Shown here one piece after another: positions 58,138 through 64,000 of a stretch of DNA of 64,000 nucleotides. Positions within the stretch are counted from its first letter, which is position 1. The number at the start of each line of letters is the position of its first letter. The DNA comes from Amphibalanus amphitrite (lineage: Eukaryota > Arthropoda > Thecostraca > Balanomorpha > Balanidae). The stretch is taken from NCBI RefSeq assembly GCF_019059575.1, contig NW_024881533.1, positions 1,414,001 through 1,478,000 on the forward strand, written 5' to 3'. The translations under genes were made by a program, and so were the position numbers. The notes below the pieces were generated by a model. It saw only the letters and a program-made list of their open reading frames with translations, was not told where the DNA came from and searched no databases.

Positions 58138-58962
58138 GTTTCAAGTACACAAACGACAAAACAGTGCAATTCAAATCTTTATATCTATATTTCGCAGACG
58201 TTTCAACGACAAGGCGTCTTCGTCAGTGCAAATGAAGTGAAACTTAGTACATATGTTTAATTAATTAGCATATTCGATAGCATATTCAATAGGATATTCG
58301 ACAAATATTCGATAAATTACTATACGTATTCGTATAGGAATACGTATAGTAATTTATAGTAATTTATAGTAATATAGTAATTAATCAGGAAGGGGCTTAG
58401 AAACACGGCTGAAGGAGCACAAACGGGACGTCCGAAATCACGACTCAAAAAACGCATTCGATCCACACATAGACAAGTGTGGAAGCCTGCCTGACTGGTC
58501 CAGGGCGGGCGCCATCGAGGAAGGAATGTCAAAATCAGTTCGTAAAGCAAAAGAAGCAGCACATATTATGTTAAATGATGTCATCAACGTAAAATCGGGC
58601 TTCTTTACGTGGGCAAAGATCGGAGCAAAGATGGCGATAGATATTTAAATGTATTTGTACAAGTGGAGGGAGACCACACAGTCTAGAACGTGGTTGGACT
58701 CCAAAAATGATGTGTTTCTGTGGGTAAAGGTAAATGTATCCTGTGTCATTTTCATGTGAACGATTGAACGAATACGTATAGTAATTTATCGAATATTTGT
58801 CGAATATCCTATTGAATATGCTATCGAATATGCTAATTAATTAAACATATGTACTAAGTTTCACTTCATTTGCACTGACGAAGACGCCTTGTCGTTGAAA
58901 CGTCTGCGAAATATAGATATAAAGATTTGAATAGCACTGTTTTGTCGTTTGTGTACTTGAAA
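58138..58962 (+). mobile_element. Penelope-like element relic 2 with 195-bp inverted repeats
   Basis: Arms 58138-58332 and 58769-58962 are reverse complements with about one mismatch. The right arm carries CTGACGA (58875-58881), a short stem and GAAACGTC (58897-58904), the order of a hammerhead ribozyme core; the left arm carries the same motif on the minus strand. CATGATGCAT lies just outside each arm and may be part of a target duplication. Confidence 0.78.
58385..58648 (+). pseudogene. C-terminal GIY-YIG-region remnant of a Penelope-like element
   Basis: The frame reads RLKEHKRDVRNHDSKNAF, then DWSRAGAIEEG, KAKEAAHIM and KSGFFTW before TAA. The LKEHKRDVR segment is part of the GIY-YIG nuclease domain (conserved Arg and His), followed by the Asp-Trp and Glu-Ala pattern of Penelope-like elements. 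The reverse transcriptase is missing. Confidence 0.75.
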
Positions 58963-59135
58963 TCATGATGCATCTTTTCGAACACGTGAAGATTCCAAGC
59001 CCCATGTCAGGTCACCAGGGCATTTGCAATGACTAAACCCAAGGAGAAGCAAATGTTCGCAACAGACTAATTAGACTTACATGACTCATCTAATATTTAC
59101 CTAGTTTTCATACCCGTGGCCTGAGGTCATATCAC
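58963..59135. other. AGGTCA-containing spacer
   Basis: Short unassigned stretch with GGTCAGGTCACC-like hexamers, probably a fragment of a TTAA element. Confidence 0.35.
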
Positions 59136-59367
59136 TTAACCCGGCAGGCGGTGGGCCTCCCAGCCACCTTCCGCGCGGTGGGGGGGGGCATTTTTTGCCC
59201 CCCCCCCCTCGTACAGGGTGTTTCACAATAAATGTTACTTTTGAATAGCTTAAATGAAGATCTTACTTGTTCGTGAGCGCGTAAATTTTATATGCATTTT
59301 GCTGCAAATTTGTTGCGGTTTTTAGTCCTTATATTTTTCTTTTACAAACCGTCAACGGTTCCATCTG

Positions 59368-59628
59368 TATGAACGTGCAATGCCAACACCGTCAAAACGG
59401 GTCAATTCGCCGTGTACAGATGATGAGGCGGGTGGTCATGCATTACGGCGCTTTGCGGAGTCTGACTGCAGTGCGACGGAGTTTCGGTAGCCATTTTAAA
59501 AGGAGGAAGGATATTCCGTCAAAAATGTCTTTCAAACGGGTGGTAGAAAGGTTCCAGAAGACTGGAAACACGAGACCAGCCCCGCCTCTTGGCCGGACGG
59601 CGATCCCAGAAAATCTGGTTGAAAAAGT
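59368..59628 (+). repeat. 261-bp direct repeat, left copy (candidate target-site duplication)
   Basis: Identical base for base, as far as I can read, to 63206-63466. It consists of mariner sequence including the transposase-like frame starting at 59369, which carries FKRVVERFQKTGNTRPAPP, a helix-turn-helix-type N-terminal region. The homology stops abruptly at the LINE on both sides. Confidence 0.9.
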
Positions 59629-60991
59629 GTTTTCCGATGTTTTCTAGATAGGAGATATTTCTACTGTGTGAAGAATTATTTCTATACTTAGTTTGTAGAT
59701 GTTGTGAAAATCGTTGCAGTATTTCTTCCTTGTTACTTATCACTTTCTCTCCATCCCTAATAACCTGAATCGACTTTCGCATAGCATTTCTCTTTTCTAA
59801 TGACAAAAAATATTTCGAGCATTTTTCTCCGTCCTCGAACCAATCCACTCTAGACCTTGTTATTAAACCTTGTATTTGGGGCTTTCTCATCTCTTCTAGT
59901 TTTCGTTTAGCATCGTCTAAGCGCTTTAAATCCTCTTGTGTTTTGCTTCTGTTAAATATGTCATTTAGGTTGTTTATTTCCGTTAACAACTTATTTTCTT
60001 TTTCTCTCTTTGTCTTTGCTTTTTGCTTTGAAAACCGCACCGTTTCTCCTCTGATCATCATCAGTAATGTTTCGTAAAATAAACTAGAACTGATAGTCAT
60101 CTGGATATGTTTGAAATTACTTGGATTTGAAATAAATTCCTCGTCATAAATAGGAATTGCGTATTGTCTTACTGTATTAATTGTGATCTCTGTAACAATT
60201 TTTTTGTAAGCAGTGTCCTCCAGTAATGCCGAATTAAACTTCCATAGCCCAGGGCCTCTTTTCAACTGTGGCTCTTTGATACTGAGAGTTACCATATTAT
60301 GGTCTGACCGGTATCCAGGACATACTTTACTTGATATTATGTGAGTAATTAGGTGATCTGAAATATATATTCGATCAAGTCGACCGAATTTGACCGGATT
60401 TGGTCTTGTCCAAGTGTAACCATCGCCATCAGGATGCAATTCTCTCCAAGTATCGATCAAATTGTACCGTTCTATAATTTCAGAAAACGCTCTCTTTGCT
60501 CCTGGGTTATTTTGTCGATTATAGTTTGAATCATGTGAGTGATCTGCTACGAAATTAAAGTCTCCGGCGATTATCATGTTTTCGTTAGGTATCGTCTCAA
60601 ATTTGCCGTGTAATCTGTCGAAGAAAGCTGGACAATCATCATTAGGTCCATATACTGTCGTAATAGTGTATGTGTTTAAAAATATAGTGCAGGTAAGCGT
60701 GAGAAAATTTCCATCAGGACTATGTTCCTCATGAATCACATTGTGCTGTACTCTTGGTTTGAATAATATTGACACTCCTCTGCTATTGTAAGTTCCAAAA
60801 GAGTGATAACATTTTCCGTTCCATATAGTGTTGAAATATTGTACAGTTCTTTCGGTAAGGTGCGTGTCTTGGAGCAGATAAATATCAAAATCGAGCTTTT
60901 TAAGAAAGTTAACAACATCTCTCCTTTTCTCTCGACTCCCTAGCCCTCTACAATTATATGTCATAAATTTTAGCTCAGCCATAGTTTCCAT
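59519..60991 (-). CDS. Tx1/L1-like ORF2, endonuclease part only, 3'-truncated
   Basis: The frame opens with METMAELKFMTYNCRGLG and encodes an apurinic-endonuclease-type domain: TYNCRGLG (Asn), LLQDTH (where Glu is usual), IIAGDFNFVAD (Asp/Asn), RLDRIYIS and YRSDHNMV (catalytic Ser-Asp-His). A linker with KRGPGLWKFNSALL and DWFEDGEKCSKYF leads toward the reverse transcriptase. LINE sequence ends at 59629, at about residue 454, just before the reverse transcriptase; the last 36 residues come from antisense mariner DNA. No stop or frameshift interrupts the LINE part. Gln in QDTH replaces the usual Glu; Tx1-group enzymes vary here, so activity is uncertain. Confidence 0.88.
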   Translation of the reverse strand: METMAELKFMTYNCRGLGSREKRRDVVNFLKKLDFDIYLLQDTHLTERTVQYFNTIWNGKCYHSFGTYNSRGVSILFKPRVQHNVIHEEHSPDGNFLTLTCTIFLNTYTITTVYGPNDDCPAFFDRLHGKFETIPNENMIIAGDFNFVADHSHDSNYNRQNNPGAKRAFSEIIERYNLIDTWRELHPDGDGYTWTRPNPVKFGRLDRIYISDHLITHIISSKVCPGYRSDHNMVTLSIKEPQLKRGPGLWKFNSALLEDTAYKKIVTEITINTVRQYAIPIYDEEFISNPSNFKHIQMTISSSLFYETLLMMIRGETVRFSKQKAKTKREKENKLLTEINNLNDIFNRSKTQEDLKRLDDAKRKLEEMRKPQIQGLITRSRVDWFEDGEKCSKYFLSLEKRNAMRKSIQVIRDGEKVISNKEEILQRFSQHLQTKYRNNSSHSRNISYLENIGKHFFNQIFWDRRPAKRRGWSRVSSLLEPFYHPFERHF

Positions 60992-63205
60992 GCCGCTGGG
61001 AATGAGGTTGGTACGTGGTGTAGTTCGTGCTTATTTGCTAGTGGGTAGGATAGTGGGTAATTATGTGAGTCGGAATACAGGATTATTGGAGAGGAGTGCG
61101 CGATAGACACCGCCGACGCCGAAGCCGCCGGCGGGGGCGGCAGCGACCAGCCCAGGCCACAAGAGGAGTGACACAGAGTGTCACCAACCTCACCGTCGAT
61201 CCAGAGGCCGCAGTCTCCGACACCAGGGCCCGCGGGCACGCCTCGGAAGTCGCCACCACCGCGCGCCGCGCCGAACCCGCCGCCGCAGCCACGGACAACG
61301 CAGCAACTCCTCCGGCACTCAGGTCCTGGGACACCACTCCGTCTATGGGCACATGAACAGAACGTAAGAAACATAGCGAAACGGCACCTCAGATACATCG
61401 TCCAGAAGCCGACCTTCAGTATGAATACAATGCTGAACACATCCACATGGGACACGGCGCTAACTACTCTTGGGTGTTCAATCGACAAAACATCTGCATA
61501 CGAAGGCCAATGGCAATGTGCCATTGAGCAACTCCACTCCAAAAAAGGAAACGGAAACGCTTCGGACTTGATCCACATCAGATCAGAACACATTACACCC
61601 TAGAAGTACTGTCTAATATCTCTGAACTTCCCATCCCCGCCCTGTACTCCCGGCCTGGACGTGCCAGACGGAGTCCTCGTCCCGCCCCTCCCACGCCCCG
61701 ACGGCCCCGCTGCCCCAGCCCCCGCCCCCCTCAGCCGCTCGGTCAGCAGACTCCGCTGTCCACCGGGCAGCAGAGAGTCTCTCTGCTCGCTTACCGCGTC
61801 TCCCCGGCCGGCCGCCGCAGCCGCCTGGCTCGGAACGGTCACCGACACGGGCGCCGCCAGGTCGCCGAAACCGGGGGAGCCAGACACGACCGGTCGAGCA
61901 CCTACCGACGCTGACCGGACTCTGGCGCCAAGCCCCGCACGGGGCACGATCGGGACGCCGCCGCCTTCGACGTCAGCCTCAGATACTCCCTCTTCGATTG
62001 GCGGGGAACTGGATTGCAACTGCACCAGCTGGATTGGCGACTCACGAGCGCAGTCTAGGAGCGATATCCGCTCTCCGCCAACGTCGCGGGAGACCGAGCT
62101 CGCCGCCTCGCTAGGGCGATCCGGTCCAGAGTAGGAGCCGTGCCGGCTTGGGTTCGTGGCGTCACCAGTGCTGCGCGTGTCCATCTCCATCCTGCCCCGA
62201 GGACTGAAGACTGCCTCCTCCCTCCTCTGTCCTCCGTCGAGCTCCCTCTCCTCCGCACTCCGAGTCGATGGCTGCTGTCCTCCCGAGCCTCGCGCCTGGG
62301 TGCGCCCCTGCGCGCGGAGGTCGGGCGCGCGGTCACCGGCCAGCCGGCGCACCGCCTCCAGGTCACTGACCCGGATTGGGGCCGAGTCACGCTCCCGGCA
62401 CGCGAACACATCTCCGGACCGGGTAAAGACGGAGAAGACGACACCCTCCCTCTTGAGCTGCAGTAGCTCCACAACCATAGCTTGCCGACGGGGTGTGAGC
62501 GACTCGGCTATATACAGTCCTGAACCGCGTAGCCGGGACTTAGCTCGAAACAAGAAGTCACGATCGGATCCGGGCGTGGCTGTGGTAAACTCGGTAAGTA
62601 TTTTACCGTTCTTCAGGCGAACCATCGCCTTCACCTGGGAGCCATCCAGGGAGTGCTGCAGGTACTGCTGCACCAGCGACTTGATGAGGCGCGCGGCGTC
62701 CTCTCGGCTCGTCAGGCGCTGCAGCGCCGGCCCGGAGAAGATCAAGCAGGTGAGTCGCTTGTCCTGCTGCTGCCTGTCCTCGCTGACTTCTATCTGCTGC
62801 AGGCGTCTCCGCAGGTCAGCTGTCTCCTTTTGCAGTTGCGTAATGTCTGACTCCGCTGCGCGCTGCCGCTTGGACACTGACGTGAGGGAGTCCATCGCAA
62901 AGTTTAAGGACTCCTCTATCGCCTCTAACCGCCTGTTGTTTGAGTCCACGATCTGTTTGACACATTTCTCATTTTCCTCCACAATAAACCTCTTCAAATC
63001 TGCACAAATATCACTCTGTCCTTCCTGGGGCGGTGACAGCGTCTTACGTTTCTTGGTCATGATTGGTGTGCGGCGCGTAGCACTCGCAAAACCAACACGG
63101 AAACACTGATAGCCGGCCAGGCTCGCTCACCACACTGGCAGCCGGTCACGCGCGCGCGCCGCCGCCCCGCACGACCGGCCGGGTCGAGGTCAACCGGCCA
63201 ACTGA
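59629..63205 (-). mobile_element. Tx1/L1-like LINE, 5'-complete and 3'-truncated
   Basis: On the minus strand the element has a 145-bp leader (63205-63061), ORF1 (63060-61600), a linker of about 600 bp (61599-60992) and the first 454 codons of ORF2. It ends without a poly-A or other tail. It is flanked by a 261-bp direct repeat of the target. Confidence 0.85.
61600..63060 (-). CDS. Tx1/L1-like ORF1 protein
   Basis: An intact 486-residue frame starts MTKKRKTLSPPQEG. A coiled coil (about 20-100, with RRLEAIEESLNFAMDSLTSV and heptads to LRRRLQQIEV) is followed by an RRM-like and C-terminal domain region (LTCLIFSGPAL to RRQAMVVELLQLKREG, about 102-205), the layout of L1-group ORF1 RNA-binding chaperones. 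The C-terminal half is a Gly/Ser/Arg-rich low-complexity tail of about 240 residues. Codon use is much more GC-rich than in ORF2, which is AT-rich. The frame has no break. Confidence 0.8.
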   Translation of the reverse strand: MTKKRKTLSPPQEGQSDICADLKRFIVEENEKCVKQIVDSNNRRLEAIEESLNFAMDSLTSVSKRQRAAESDITQLQKETADLRRRLQQIEVSEDRQQQDKRLTCLIFSGPALQRLTSREDAARLIKSLVQQYLQHSLDGSQVKAMVRLKNGKILTEFTTATPGSDRDFLFRAKSRLRGSGLYIAESLTPRRQAMVVELLQLKREGVVFSVFTRSGDVFACRERDSAPIRVSDLEAVRRLAGDRAPDLRAQGRTQARGSGGQQPSTRSAEERELDGGQRREEAVFSPRGRMEMDTRSTGDATNPSRHGSYSGPDRPSEAASSVSRDVGGERISLLDCARESPIQLVQLQSSSPPIEEGVSEADVEGGGVPIVPRAGLGARVRSASVGARPVVSGSPGFGDLAAPVSVTVPSQAAAAAGRGDAVSEQRDSLLPGGQRSLLTERLRGAGAGAAGPSGRGRGGTRTPSGTSRPGVQGGDGKFRDIRQYF

Positions 63206-63466
63206 TATGAACGTGCAATGCCAACACCGTCAAAACGGGTCAATTCGCCGTGTACAGATGATGAGGCGGGTGGTCATGCATTACGGCGCTTTGCGGAGTC
63301 TGACTGCAGTGCGACGGAGTTTCGGTAGCCATTTTAAAAGGAGGAAGGATATTCCGTCAAAAATGTCTTTCAAACGGGTGGTAGAAAGGTTCCAGAAGAC
63401 TGGAAACACGAGACCAGCCCCGCCTCTTGGCCGGACGGCGATCCCAGAAAATCTGGTTGAAAAAGT
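63206..63466 (+). repeat. 261-bp direct repeat, right copy (candidate target-site duplication)
   Basis: Same sequence as 59368-59628. After it the mariner frame continues to a stop at 63500 (RRKGGIVENP), giving a 97-residue transposase N-terminal remnant. Confidence 0.9.
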
Positions 63467-64000
63467 CAGACGGAAGGGTGGCATAGTGGAGAACCCGTGA
63501 AGGGTGCTGAACTGAAATATGTTCATCAGTTACTGTTCTGCTGTCTCATGTGGTAATACTCATGAGCCATATGCAATACATGTCACTGAAACATCGTCGT
63601 TTGAAAAGCAACATTCATTGTGAAGGACCCTGAAGCTTAACAGCGAATTGACCCGTTTTGATGGCGTGGACATTGCACGTACATAAAGAATGCAGTTGCT
63701 GATTCGTCATAGTTTTTGTAAGGATAAAAAACCCGAAGGAATTTGCAACAAAATGAATATAGAATTTATGGGCATACGAATAGTTGAGGTCATTTTAAAA
63801 GCTTATCAAAAGTAACGTTTATTGTGAAACACCCTGTATCTCCGAAACTACTGGACGGATCCGGAAAATTCAAACGGCGTTCGATAGCTCTGTCAAATTT
63901 GTCGAAGGAAACCAAATTTCATTGACCTCGGGGTCACCGATGACGTCACAGGTCAGGTCAAAGATAAAATGTTTCACCGTTCACGGGGCTTCTAGGGAAA

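Larger units (their letters stand above)
59214..63836 (+). mobile_element. Mariner-like element with long inverted repeats, interrupted by a LINE
   Basis: The ends CAGGGTGTTTCACAATAAA and its complement are flanked by TA at 59212-59213 and 63837-63838. The similarity between the two ends extends imperfectly for about 200 bp (59214-59415 against 63640-63836). Removing the LINE and one 261-bp repeat leaves about 785 bp. The host site is intact as a single TA in element L (45436-45437). The internal frame is a short transposase N terminus, so it is non-autonomous. Confidence 0.88.
59136..64000 (+). mobile_element. TTAA element M (left end to window edge), split by mariner and LINE
   Basis: TTAA at 59136-59139 is followed by CCCGGCAGGCGGTGGGCC and a G/C hairpin with a GCATTTTTTGC loop, as in L. 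After the mariner-like insertion, 63837-64000 continues the same sequence as L 45437-45600 with only a few differences. The right end lies outside the window. Confidence 0.88.

Noticed and set aside
62156-63109. 317-residue plus-strand frame over ORF1
   Set aside because: Antisense of the LINE ORF1, which has coiled-coil and RNA-binding features on the minus strand.

Overview
The window is animal nuclear DNA. It has spliced genes with GT-AG introns, CpG-rich 5' ends, non-LTR retrotransposons, Penelope-like elements and a very high density of cut-and-paste transposon remnants. An agatoxin-like neuropeptide gene, a family known from arthropods, points to an arthropod. The GC-rich exons and the transposon load would suit a crustacean, but the species is not determined and that step is inference.

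Only about 3 kb of the 64 kb looks like host coding sequence. I recognise four host genes and one probable first exon. (1) A claudin/PMP22-like tetraspan first exon lies on the minus strand at 24714-24828. (2) An agatoxin-like peptide precursor has three plus-strand exons (30567-30672, 38847-38922, 39110-39251), and its 8.2 kb first intron is packed with transposons. (3) A single-exon TMEM183 homologue is on the minus strand (50560-51579). (4) Two mitochondrial genes lie head-to-tail on the minus strand: SDHAF1 (57554-57796), then 153 bp later LIPT2 (three exons, 57400 down to 54286).

The rest is mostly nested mobile DNA. The dominant family consists of roughly 0.9-1.2 kb elements flanked by TTAA (piggyBac-like or Kolobok-like, non-autonomous). 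Each end carries a G-tract/C-tract hairpin whose loop is subfamily-specific. The interiors are crowded with AGGTCA/TGACCT hexamers and usually one TGACGTCA palindrome. One copy (3026-4200) has its own empty site elsewhere in the window. At least twelve hAT-like elements have perfect 8-bp target duplications, and several of these also carry G/C-tract hairpins. Further families are TA-flanked MITEs starting GGGGAGAGTGGGG, a mariner-like element, two Penelope-like relics with long inverted repeats and hammerhead-like motifs, and four non-LTR retrotransposon remnants.

The right end is a three-level nest. A TTAA element (from 59136) is split at a TA by a mariner-like element (59214-63836). That element is split by a 5'-complete but 3'-truncated Tx1/L1-like retrotransposon (59629-63205), which is bounded by a perfect 261-bp direct repeat. 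Layout: 0-17 kb nested repeats and minisatellites; 17-25.5 kb GC-rich islands, one large hAT and a dead LINE; 25-39 kb TTAA-element clusters in and around the neuropeptide gene; 39-49.7 kb hAT, TA-MITE, Penelope and LINE remnants; 50-58 kb the gene-rich part; 58-64 kb Penelope relic and the nest.
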